A DNA stretch of 13,560 nucleotides from Solirubrobacteraceae bacterium (GTDB taxonomy: Bacteria > Actinomycetota > Thermoleophilia > Solirubrobacterales > Solirubrobacteraceae), in assembly GCA_024710825.1 (NCBI GenBank), contig JANJUA010000382.1, positions 1 through 13,560 on the forward strand, in the 5' to 3' direction. The notes beneath the pieces were generated by a model. That model was not told the DNA's origin and made no database searches. It saw only the letters and a program-made list of their open reading frames with translations. Shown here piece by piece: positions 6,172 to 13,213 of the stretch. The first letter of the stretch is position 1. Each line of letters begins with the position of its first letter. Position numbers and translations under genes: made by a program.

Positions 6172-7010
6172 TGCGTCGCCCCGGGTTCCACCTCGACGCC
6201 TGGCGCTTCACGCTCTACGGAGCGGCGCTGATCGTCGCCGGCATCTGCCTGTTCCCCTACCTGGTCATGGTGTCGACGGCGCTCAAGCCGGACGCCGAGC
6301 TGGCGGGGGCGCAGTCATGGCTGCCGACCGCGCCGAACTGGAGCATCTTCGTCGACATCTGGACCGACGAGACGGTGCTGCGCGGCCTGCGCAACAGCCT
6401 CATCATCGCCTTCGGCGTGACCTTCCTGACGCTGGCGTGCGCGATTCCGGCCGCCTACGCCCTGGCGCGCCATCGCTTCCCGCTGCGCGACGGCTTCATG
6501 ACGGTGGTGCTGGTGACGCAGATGCTGTCGCCGATCGTCGTGATCGTGCCGCTCTTCCAGACGGCCACCGACCTCGGGCTGCTCGGCGGCTTCCCGGGCG
6601 TGATCCTGGCCAGCTCGGCGTTCATCCTGCCGTTCTCGATCTGGCTGCTCACCGGGTTCTTCAGCGCGATCTCGACGGAGCTCGAGGAGGCGGCCACGCT
6701 CGACGCGTGCGGGCGGCTGGCCACCCTGTGGCACGTGATCCTCCCCCTCTCGCTGCCCGGGCTCGCGGCCACCGCGGTCTACTCGTTCCTGTTCGGCTGG
6801 AACGAGTTCGTCATCTCGCTGACCTTCCTGTCGGCGGTGCCGGAGAAGTGGCCGGTGACCGTGGGCGTGTTCTCCAGCATCGGCCAGTGGGACATCGGCT
6901 GGCAGGCTCTGATGATGACCGCGCTGATCAGCACCCTGCCGGTCCTGCTCCTGTTCAGCTTCGTCCAGAAGTACCTCGACCGTGGCTTCGCCACGCTGAT
7001 TGGACGGTGA
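6171..7010 (+). CDS. ABC transporter permease, MalG/UgpE type
   Basis: 279 residues with six membrane segments, the first at about 14-34 (LYGAALIVAGICLFPYLVMV) and the last ending near QKYLDRG, the usual MalG-type C-terminus. The EAA loop starts at Glu173 (EAATLDACGRLATLWHVILP); the glycine usually found four residues after EAA is Ala here, while ILP is kept. The ATG shares its A with the TGA stop of the first permease (TGATG), so the two are translated in a coupled way, in equal amounts. It pairs with the MalF-type protein to form the channel. Confidence 0.94.
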   Translation: MRRPGFHLDAWRFTLYGAALIVAGICLFPYLVMVSTALKPDAELAGAQSWLPTAPNWSIFVDIWTDETVLRGLRNSLIIAFGVTFLTLACAIPAAYALARHRFPLRDGFMTVVLVTQMLSPIVVIVPLFQTATDLGLLGGFPGVILASSAFILPFSIWLLTGFFSAISTELEEAATLDACGRLATLWHVILPLSLPGLAATAVYSFLFGWNEFVISLTFLSAVPEKWPVTVGVFSSIGQWDIGWQALMMTALISTLPVLLLFSFVQKYLDRGFATLIGR

Positions 7011-7014
7011 TCAC

Positions 7015-8130
7015 GTGGCGTCCGTAACGCTGCACGACGTCAGCAAGAGCTACGACGCCGCGGTGCCGGCCGTCGCCGATCTGACGCTGGAGGTCGTCGA
7101 CGGCGAGTTCATGGTGCTCGTCGGACCGTCGGGCTGCGGCAAGTCGACGCTGCTGCGGATGATCGCCGGGTTCGTGGCGCCGTCGGAGGGCTCGATCACG
7201 ATCGGCGGCCGCGATGTCACCGACGTGCGGCCGCGCGACCGCGACGTCGCGATGGTGTTCCAGAGCTACGCGCTCTACCCGCACATGACCGTGCGCCAGA
7301 ACCTCGAGTTCGGGCTCAAGCGCCGCCGGCAGCCCCGCGCGGCGATCGACGAGCAGGTGAGCGAGGCGGCCCGCGTCCTCGAGCTCGAGCCGCTGCTCGA
7401 CCGCCACCCGGACACGCTGTCGGGCGGCCAGCGCCAACGGGTCGCCATCGGCCGCGCCATGGTGCGCGAGCCGGCCGTCTACCTCATGGACGAGCCGCTC
7501 TCGAACCTCGACGCCAAGCTTCGCGTGTCGATGCGCTCGGAGCTGGCGCGCCTGCACGCGACGCTCGGGGTGACGACGATCTACGTCACCCACGACCAGA
7601 CCGAGGCGATGACGCTGGGCGACCGGGTCTGCGTCCTCGACGGCGGGGTGCTGCAGCAGGTGGGCGAGCCCCGAGCGCTCTACGAGCGGCCGGTCAACCG
7701 CTTCGTCGCCGGCTTCATCGGCTCGCCGGCGATGAACTTCGTCGAGGCGGAGGTGATCGACGACGCCCTCGTCTACGGCGCGTTGCGCATCCCGCTCGAC
7801 GGGCGCCTGCGCGACGAGCTCGACGGGCGCAGGTCGGTGACGGTCGGCATCCGTCCCGGCGACTTCGACCTCGACGGCGACGGCGCCGTCCGGGTCACGG
7901 TGACGCCGGAGCTGCTCGAGTACCTCGGCGGGGAGCAGGCCGTCGAGTTCCCGCTCGCCGAGCGCGGGGAGCGTTTCGTCGCGCTCGTCAGCCCGCGCGC
8001 GCCGATCGGCCTCGGTCGGCCGCTCGAGCTCTGCGTCGCATCCGACCGCATCCATCTCTTCGACCACGGCAGCGGCCTCGCCCTGCGCAGCGGGCGCGAC
8101 GCCGTCCGCCGACCCCTCGAGACCCGGTAG
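7015..8130 (+). CDS. ABC transporter ATP-binding protein, MalK/UgpC type
   Basis: 371 residues from GTG 7015, which follows GGTGA; a TTG at 7000 in the same frame would add five residues and overlap the permease. All nucleotide-binding motifs are present: Walker A GPSGCGKST (37-45), Q-loop Gln83 in VFQSYALYP, signature LSGGQRQR (135-142), Walker B VYLMDEPLSNLD with catalytic Glu160, and switch His193 in YVTHDQTEA. The C-terminal third (MNFVEAEV, VGIRPGDF) is the MalK-type OB/TOBE regulatory domain. MalK-type proteins carrying this domain energise CUT1-type importers. It completes the transporter, so the whole importer is encoded in one operon with the downstream enzymes. Confidence 0.96.
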   Translation: MASVTLHDVSKSYDAAVPAVADLTLEVVDGEFMVLVGPSGCGKSTLLRMIAGFVAPSEGSITIGGRDVTDVRPRDRDVAMVFQSYALYPHMTVRQNLEFGLKRRRQPRAAIDEQVSEAARVLELEPLLDRHPDTLSGGQRQRVAIGRAMVREPAVYLMDEPLSNLDAKLRVSMRSELARLHATLGVTTIYVTHDQTEAMTLGDRVCVLDGGVLQQVGEPRALYERPVNRFVAGFIGSPAMNFVEAEVIDDALVYGALRIPLDGRLRDELDGRRSVTVGIRPGDFDLDGDGAVRVTVTPELLEYLGGEQAVEFPLAERGERFVALVSPRAPIGLGRPLELCVASDRIHLFDHGSGLALRSGRDAVRRPLETR

Positions 8131-8136
8131 GTGACC

Positions 8137-8820
8137 ATGACAAGCGGCATTCACGACATCTCCGTGCGGCTGGGGCCCGGCACCGTCCCCTGGCCGGGCA
8201 TGTCCCCGGTGGCGGAGCGCTCCGTCTTCGCGGACGTCGCGCGCGGCGACGCGGTGACCGGCAGCTCGTGGAGCCTCAACAGCCACGTCGGCACGCACGT
8301 GGACGCTCCGACGCACTTCCTGCCCGACGGCAAGGACATCGCGAGCACCCCGCTGGACCGCTACCTCGGGCGCTGCGTCGTCCTCGACCTGACCGACGTG
8401 GAGGGTCGCGACGTGGAGCGCGCCGACCTCGAGGGCCGCCCCGAGCTCGACGGTCACACCCGGATGCTGATGAAGACGTCGAACTGCCGCCGGCTCTGGC
8501 ACCTCGACACGTTCGACAGCGACTACGTGGCGCTGGCGCACTCGGGTGCGCAGTGGCTCGTCGAGCGCGGCTTCCGCCTCGCCGGCATCGACTACCAGGG
8601 CATCGAGCGCTTCGACACCACCACCAACCCGACCCACAAGACGCTGCTCGGCGCCGAGTGCGCGATCCTGGAGGGCGCCGACCTGCGCGAGGTGGAGCCC
8701 GGCGAGTACGTGCTGATCGCGCTCCCGCTGGCGCTCGAGGACGGCGAGGCGAGCCCGGTGCGGGCCCTGCTCGTCGAGCCGGGCGCGCTGGCGGCGGTGC
8801 TCGAGATCGGATCGCCGTGA
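8137..8820 (+). CDS. Cyclase-family metal hydrolase, kynurenine formamidase (KynB)-like
   Basis: 227 residues from ATG 8137; GTG 8131, directly after the ATPase stop, is the alternative. The family motif is complete (SHVGTHVDAPTHF): His50, His54, Asp56 and His60, plus His167 and Glu179 in THKTLLGAECAILEG. These match the six ligands of the two-zinc site known for bacterial kynurenine formamidase. GIDYQGIERFD is also typical. Members hydrolyse N-formyl-kynurenine, cyclic amides, isatin or similar compounds. The gene is embedded between an importer and a PLP enzyme, with no tryptophan dioxygenase in view, so an N-formyl or cyclic amide other than formylkynurenine is as likely. Family call is firm; the substrate is open. 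Confidence 0.9.
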   Translation: MTSGIHDISVRLGPGTVPWPGMSPVAERSVFADVARGDAVTGSSWSLNSHVGTHVDAPTHFLPDGKDIASTPLDRYLGRCVVLDLTDVEGRDVERADLEGRPELDGHTRMLMKTSNCRRLWHLDTFDSDYVALAHSGAQWLVERGFRLAGIDYQGIERFDTTTNPTHKTLLGAECAILEGADLREVEPGEYVLIALPLALEDGEASPVRALLVEPGALAAVLEIGSP

Positions 8821-9908
8821 GCGGCCACCCGTCCGCGGCGGGCCTGTTCTCCGCCGCCGAGACCTACCTGGACACCGCCAGCTACGGCCTGCCGCCGGAG
8901 CCGGCGGTGCAGGCCAGCGCCCGCGCGCTGCGGCAATGGCAGACCGGGACCGGGAGCTGGCCCGTCGACTGGGACCCGCTCGGCGAGGACTGCCGGCGCC
9001 TGCTGGCGTCGCTGGCGGGCGCCCGCACAGCCGACGTCGCGCTGGTGCCGGCGGTCTCGGTCGGCGTCGCGATCGTCGCGTCCATGCTGCGGCCCGGCGA
9101 CGAGATCCTCGTCGCCGACGACGAGTTCGCATCGGTGCTGCTGCCGCTCGTCGTCGCCGAGGCCGAGCGCGGCGCTCGCATCCGGCGGGTGCCCTTCGAC
9201 GAGCTCGTCGGCGAGATCTCCGACGAGACGGCCCTGGTCGCCGTCAGCCACGTGCGCTCCAACGGCGGCGGACGCATCGACCTCGCCGCCCTCTCGGAGC
9301 GCGCCCGGGCGACCGGCACCGCCGTGCTGCTCGACGCGACGCACTCGGCCGGCGTGCTGGGCGTCGACGCCGAGCGCCACGATCTCGACTTCGTCGTCGC
9401 GGCGGGCTACAAGCACCTGCTGTGCCCCCGCGGCGTCGGCTTCCTCGCGGTCGCCGAGCGGTGGCGCGAGCGCGTGCTGCCGCGCTGCGCGTCGTGGCGG
9501 GCGCAGGCCGACCCGTACGGCGGCTACTTCGGCGGCGACCTCGGCAAGCTCGCCCCGGACGCCGCCCGCTACGACGTCTCGCTGGCCTGGTTCGCCTGGG
9601 TCGGGGCGCGGGAGTCGCTGGCCTTCCTCGACGGCGTGCCGACGGCCGAGCGGGAGGCCTGGTGCGTCGGCCTGGCCGACGCGCTCGCCGAGCGGCTCGA
9701 GATCGCGCCGACCGGGTCGTCGGTGCTCGGCGTGCCGGTCCGCGGCACGCGCGACGAGATCGCCGCGACGCTGCGGGAGGCCGGCATCCGGATGACCTGC
9801 GCGGACGGCTCGGTGCGCGTCTCCTTCCACCTCTACAACGACCACGACGACGTCGCCCGCGCCAGCGCGGTGCTGGCGCCGCTCCGCGATCCCCACCGCA
9901 GCGCGTGA
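8817..9908 (+). CDS. Class V aminotransferase-fold PLP enzyme
   Basis: 363 residues, starting at GTG 8817, which overlaps the cyclase stop as GTGA. The fold-type I class V pattern is clear: TYLDTASYGLPPEP at the N-terminus, LVPAVSVGVAIVAS for the phosphate loop, LLDATHSAGVLGVD with PLP-ring Asp173 and stacking His176, and AAGYKHLLCPRGVGFL with Schiff-base Lys199. The class includes cysteine desulfurases, kynureninases, serine-glyoxylate transaminases and isopenicillin-N epimerase-like proteins. I see no desulfurase active-site Cys loop that I would trust. At 363 residues it is shorter than usual kynureninases. It probably transaminates, epimerises or cleaves an amino compound released by a neighbouring hydrolase, but this is inference. 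Confidence 0.9.
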   Translation: MSGHPSAAGLFSAAETYLDTASYGLPPEPAVQASARALRQWQTGTGSWPVDWDPLGEDCRRLLASLAGARTADVALVPAVSVGVAIVASMLRPGDEILVADDEFASVLLPLVVAEAERGARIRRVPFDELVGEISDETALVAVSHVRSNGGGRIDLAALSERARATGTAVLLDATHSAGVLGVDAERHDLDFVVAAGYKHLLCPRGVGFLAVAERWRERVLPRCASWRAQADPYGGYFGGDLGKLAPDAARYDVSLAWFAWVGARESLAFLDGVPTAEREAWCVGLADALAERLEIAPTGSSVLGVPVRGTRDEIAATLREAGIRMTCADGSVRVSFHLYNDHDDVARASAVLAPLRDPHRSA

Positions 9909-11152
9909 GCCGAGCCTCCAAGCAGGAGCTGCGCCGTCGCCTGGCCGACCGCGGCAGGGAGATCGCCGAGCTGACGGGCGAGCTGATCCGGGCGCGCAGC
10001 GAGAACCCGCCCGGTGACGAGCGCGCGGCGGTCGCGGCCGCGCGAGCCGCGGTGCAGCGGATCGAAGGGGTCGAGTGCCGGGTGGTGGCGCCGGAGCCCG
10101 GTCGGGAGAGCCTGATCGCCGCGGCCGGGCCGCGGGGGGCGCGCACCCTGCTGCTCGGGGCCCACCTCGATACCGTCCCGGCCGGCGACGGCTGGGCGCG
10201 CGACCCGTTCGGCGGGGCGATCGAGCACGGCGCCGTCCACGGCCGCGGCGCCAGCGACATCAAGGGCGGCGCGGCGGCGATGATCGCCGCGCTCGCCGCG
10301 CTCGCGGAGGCCGGCGTCACCGCGAGCCGGCGCGTCGTCCTCGTCGCCAACGCGGACGAGGAGGCCGGCGGACGCCTCGGCATGGATCACGTGCGCGACG
10401 TCCTCGACGAGCCCGTGGACGCGGCGATCGTCGCCGAGCCGAGCGGCGTCGCCGAGCCGTTCGAGCGCCTCTACGTCGCGGCCCGGGGCGCGGCTCGCTT
10501 CTCGCTGCACGCGGCGGGCACGAGCGGTCACACGAGCCTGGTGCGCGAGCCGGGCGTCGTCAACGCGATCGACGTCCTGACCGACGCGATCGCGCGGCTG
10601 CGCGAGCGGACGCCCGTGCTGCGCGAGCCGCCGCATCCGATCCACGGCGCCGCCGACCTGATCGTCGTCGGCGTCGAGGGCGGGCGCGGCTGGGGAGTCG
10701 TGCCCGCCGGCGCGCGGGCGGACGTCGAGATCCGCGTCGTCCCCGGGACCAGCCGGCCGGCGCTGGAGGCACAGGTCGCGGAGGCGCTCGACGGCTCCGG
10801 GGTCCGCGTCGAGCACGCGCCCGGCACGCTGCGCTGGGTGGAGCCCTCGGCGGTCGACGCCGACGCCCCGATCGTGCGGGCGGCCGCGCGAGCGTGGACG
10901 GACGTCCTCGGCGCCGCGCCGACGCTCGGCTGCTTCCCGGGCGGGACCGACGGCCGCAGCCTGACGGAGCGGGGCATCCCGACCATCCCCGGGCTCGGCC
11001 CGGGAACCCTGCTGCGCGCCCACGGCCCAGACGAGCACGTCGCCGTCGCCGAGCTCGTAACGGCCGCGCAGATCTACGCCCTCGCGGCACACGCCTTCCT
11101 CCTCGACGACGTCACCACCCAGGGAGAGCCCTATGTCCGGCACCGCGCTTGA
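9905..11152 (+). CDS. M20-family metallopeptidase/deacylase (ArgE/DapE-like)
   Basis: 415 residues from GTG 9905, overlapping the previous stop as GTGA. The di-metal site is complete: His87 and Asp89 in GAHLDTVPAG, bridging Asp118 in GRGASDIKGG, base Glu152 and ligand Glu153 in NADEEAGG, Glu178 in VAEPSG, and His373 in RAHGPDEHV. The dimerisation lid domain lies between about 190 and 300. M20 deacylases remove N-acyl, N-succinyl or N-carbamoyl groups from amino acids, or cut dipeptides. In this operon it is a candidate for releasing the amino compound that the class V PLP enzyme uses. The last 16 or so residues after HAFLLD look like an extension; that stretch also contains the ribosome binding site and first codons of a short ORF at 11133. 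Confidence 0.93.
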   Translation: MSRASKQELRRRLADRGREIAELTGELIRARSENPPGDERAAVAAARAAVQRIEGVECRVVAPEPGRESLIAAAGPRGARTLLLGAHLDTVPAGDGWARDPFGGAIEHGAVHGRGASDIKGGAAAMIAALAALAEAGVTASRRVVLVANADEEAGGRLGMDHVRDVLDEPVDAAIVAEPSGVAEPFERLYVAARGAARFSLHAAGTSGHTSLVREPGVVNAIDVLTDAIARLRERTPVLREPPHPIHGAADLIVVGVEGGRGWGVVPAGARADVEIRVVPGTSRPALEAQVAEALDGSGVRVEHAPGTLRWVEPSAVDADAPIVRAAARAWTDVLGAAPTLGCFPGGTDGRSLTERGIPTIPGLGPGTLLRAHGPDEHVAVAELVTAAQIYALAAHAFLLDDVTTQGEPYVRHRA

Positions 11153-11198
11153 CACCCCGACCCGCCGGTTCGTCGACGGGGAGGGTCCGGTCCTGTGA
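11133..11198 (+). CDS. 21-codon ORF bridging the M20 and aldo/keto reductase genes
   Basis: ATG 11133 follows AGGGAGAG (11121-11128) by 4 bases, a better ribosome binding site than most genes here have. The predicted peptide begins MSGTALDTPT and ends RRFVDGEGPVL. It overlaps the end of the M20 gene by 20 bases, and its TGA overlaps the GTG start of the aldo/keto reductase (GTGA). It may be a coupling leader that delivers ribosomes to the reductase gene. Alternatively it is the true N-terminus of the reductase in a shifted frame, since RRF..GEGPVL could be the family's opening beta-hairpin. I cannot tell which, and I do not recognise the peptide. Confidence 0.4.
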   Translation: MSGTALDTPTRRFVDGEGPVL

Positions 11199-12220
11199 CG
11201 GCGCACCTGAGCCGGCTGGCGCTCGGCGGCTACGCCCTCGGGGGCGGCTACGGCGCGGTCAGCGAGGCCGACGCGCGGGCGACCGTCGACGCCGCCCTCG
11301 ACGCCGGCTGGACGACGATCGACACCGCCGAGACCTACCTCGACTCCGAGGAGCGCCTCGGCCGGATCCTGCGCGGACGGCGCGACCGGGTCTTCCTGGC
11401 CGCCAAGGCGTTCCCGTGCGAGGCCTACACGCGGCGCAACCTCACCGCGGCGCTGGACGCGACGCTGCGGCGGCTGCGGACCGACCGCGTCGACCTCTAC
11501 CAGCTGCACGGCGACGAGGACTGGGTGCGGCCGTTCGGCCCGACGCCGATCGACGAGCTGGCCGAGACGCTGACCGCGCTGCGCGCCTCGGGCAAGGCGC
11601 TGCGCATCGGCGTCAGCAACCTGACCGTCGACCGCCTGGACGCCCTGGCGAGGCGGACGCGGGTGTTCTCGACGCAGAACCTCTACAGCCTGATCGATCG
11701 CGGCCACGACACCGACCGGCTCCACCTCGCGGTGGAGGACGAGATCCTCCCCTACGCCCTCGAGCACGGCATCGCGGTGCTGGCCTACAGCCCGCTGAGC
11801 CGCGGCCTGCTCGCCGACGGGCTCCAGGCCGACCGCGTCTTCGCGCCCGACGACGAGCGCCACTTCCTGCCGCGCTACCAGCACGGCGTCTACGAGCACT
11901 ACGTGCGGCTCTCGGAGGAGCTCTCCGCCTGGGCGCGCGGGCACGGGCGCACCCTCGCCCAGCTCGCGGTGGCATGGACGCTGCGCCACCCCGCGGTGAG
12001 CTCGACCATCGTGGGCGCGAAGCGGCCGGGGCACGTGGCGGCGGTGGCCGGCGCCGACGACTGGGAGCTCACGGACGGGGAGCTGGCGGAGGTCGAGGCG
12101 ATCGTCGCCGGCCTGCCCGACGTCGCGCGCGCCGCGCGGATGACGGTGTGGGACCACTTCGACACCGCCGTGCTCGACCGGCTCGTGGAGCGCCGCCACG
12201 GGGCGGCGTCCACGAGCTGA
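11195..12220 (+). CDS. Aldo/keto reductase
   Basis: 341 residues from GTG 11195, a normal length for the family. The catalytic tetrad is present: Asp43 and Tyr48 in TIDTAETYLDSEERLG, Lys71 in FLAAKAFP and His105 in YQLHGDED. Cofactor and barrel motifs include IGVSNL, LAYSPLSRGLL and, near the end, STIVGAKRPGHV. It would reduce an aldehyde or ketone with NADPH, or oxidise an alcohol. The visible N-terminus (MTAHLSRLALGGYALGG) lacks the beta-hairpin that normally comes before this strand; the out-of-frame 21-codon ORF just upstream may encode it. This is the last gene of the plus-strand operon, and its final codons hold a strong hairpin. It faces the dehydratase gene with 6 bases between the stop codons. 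Confidence 0.93.
   Translation: MTAHLSRLALGGYALGGGYGAVSEADARATVDAALDAGWTTIDTAETYLDSEERLGRILRGRRDRVFLAAKAFPCEAYTRRNLTAALDATLRRLRTDRVDLYQLHGDEDWVRPFGPTPIDELAETLTALRASGKALRIGVSNLTVDRLDALARRTRVFSTQNLYSLIDRGHDTDRLHLAVEDEILPYALEHGIAVLAYSPLSRGLLADGLQADRVFAPDDERHFLPRYQHGVYEHYVRLSEELSAWARGHGRTLAQLAVAWTLRHPAVSSTIVGAKRPGHVAAVAGADDWELTDGELAEVEAIVAGLPDVARAARMTVWDHFDTAVLDRLVERRHGAASTS
12181..12217. terminator. Bidirectional hairpin terminator between convergent genes
   Basis: GCTCGTGGA (12181-12189) pairs with TCCACGAGC (12209-12217), and CGCCGCC (12191-12197) pairs with GGCGGCG (12202-12208). This gives 16 bp with one bulged G at 12190 and a 4-base loop, ACGG. It is encoded by the last codons of the aldo/keto reductase gene and lies 9 bases beyond the stop of the converging dehydratase gene. 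No T-tract flanks it, as is common for terminators in high-GC actinobacteria. Position and strength support a shared terminator; function is inferred. Confidence 0.6.
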
Positions 12221-12226
12221 CATCGG

Positions 12227-13210
12227 CTAGGGCAAGGGCCGCCCCAGGATCCGCGCCTCGTCCTCCGGGTCCAGGTTGGCGCCGGAGACGACGAGCCCGA
12301 CGCGGCCGGGCGGGATCCGGTCACCGAAGGCGTGCAGCGCGGCGAGCGGCGCCGCGGCGGCGCCCTCGACCACGTCGCCCAGCTCCCGGTGCAGGGTGCG
12401 GATCGCCTCCTCGAGCTGCGCGTCGTCGACCGCGACGACGTCGTCGAGCGCCCGGCAGGCCGAGAAGGCCGGCTCGACTATGCGGCTGTCGGCCAGCCCG
12501 CCGGCGAACGAGCGCCCCTGCGAGATGCCCGGGTCCGGGTCGCCCCGCCAGAGCGCACCGAGCCGCGGGAACGCGGCCGACTGCACGCCCACGATCCAGG
12601 GCGGCGACGTGCCGGCCTTCAGCACGGTGGCGAGGCCGCCGGCCAGCGCGCCGCAGGCCAGGGGCACCACGACGACGTCGAGGCCCTGGCCGTCCAGCTC
12701 GGCCCCGATCGTGCCGGTGCCGAGCAGCTGCGCCGCCGACGCGCCGTCCTCCACGAACGGCAGGCCGCGCTCCTCGGCAAGCGCGCGCGCCTCCTCCGCC
12801 GCCTCGTCGAGGTCGGAGCCGCGCTGCTGCAGCGTGGCTCCGTGCTCGGCGATCAGAGCCTGCTTGCGCTCGCTGGCTCCCACCGGGACGACCACGTGAG
12901 CGGTCATGCCCAGCCGTGTCGCGGCCCACGCCGTGGCGGCGCCGTGGTTGCCCGTGGAGGAGGTGACCACGCCCTCGGCGCCCTGGGCGCTCAGCTCCGT
13001 GAGCACGCAGAGCGCGCCGCGCCACTTGAACGCGGCGCAGGGGCCGACGTCCTCGCGCTTGAGCAGGATCTCCCGGCCGTCGCGGTCGAGGCCCGGCCGC
13101 GCCACCAGCGGCGTCGGCTCGGGCATCACCTCCCGCACGACCGCCAGGGCGTCGTCGAGCGTCTTCACGGCGGTCACCGGGCACCGGCGCACAGGGCGCC
13201 GCCCGACCAC
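12227..13210 (-). CDS. Threonine/serine dehydratase-like PLP enzyme (fold type II)
   Basis: About 327 residues from GTG 13210; later in-frame GTG codons at 13192, 13177 and 13168 are possible starts, and none has a clear ribosome binding site. Motifs are those of the tryptophan-synthase-beta superfamily: PLP Lys62 in AAFKWRGAL, the substrate loop STGNHGAA (85-92), the phosphate loop ACGALAGGLA, and SGANLDPE near the end. There is no C-terminal ACT domain, so it resembles catabolic rather than allosteric biosynthetic threonine dehydratases. The phosphate loop is not the usual run of four glycines, so the substrate may differ. It lies 3 bases after the OsmC gene and converges on the reductase operon. 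It could act on a hydroxy-amino acid from the pathway, or be unrelated. Confidence 0.9.
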   Translation of the reverse strand: MVGRRPVRRCPVTAVKTLDDALAVVREVMPEPTPLVARPGLDRDGREILLKREDVGPCAAFKWRGALCVLTELSAQGAEGVVTSSTGNHGAATAWAATRLGMTAHVVVPVGASERKQALIAEHGATLQQRGSDLDEAAEEARALAEERGLPFVEDGASAAQLLGTGTIGAELDGQGLDVVVVPLACGALAGGLATVLKAGTSPPWIVGVQSAAFPRLGALWRGDPDPGISQGRSFAGGLADSRIVEPAFSACRALDDVVAVDDAQLEEAIRTLHRELGDVVEGAAAAPLAALHAFGDRIPPGRVGLVVSGANLDPEDEARILGRPLP

Positions 13211-13213
13211 GGC

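Noticed and set aside
6955..9132. 725-codon open frame on the minus strand opposite the ATPase and cyclase genes
   Set aside because: Same reason: a shadow of two well-supported plus-strand genes, with no recognisable motifs and an Arg-rich composition.
8817..9908. Naming the class V enzyme kynureninase or cysteine desulfurase
   Set aside because: The protein is short for kynureninase, there is no tryptophan pathway in the window, and no convincing desulfurase Cys loop is visible; only the fold can be supported.
9833..12223. Very long open frame on the minus strand opposite the M20 and reductase genes
   Set aside because: It is antisense to genes with complete catalytic motifs, has a low-complexity Arg/Gly/Val-rich product, and is explained by GC-rich third positions.
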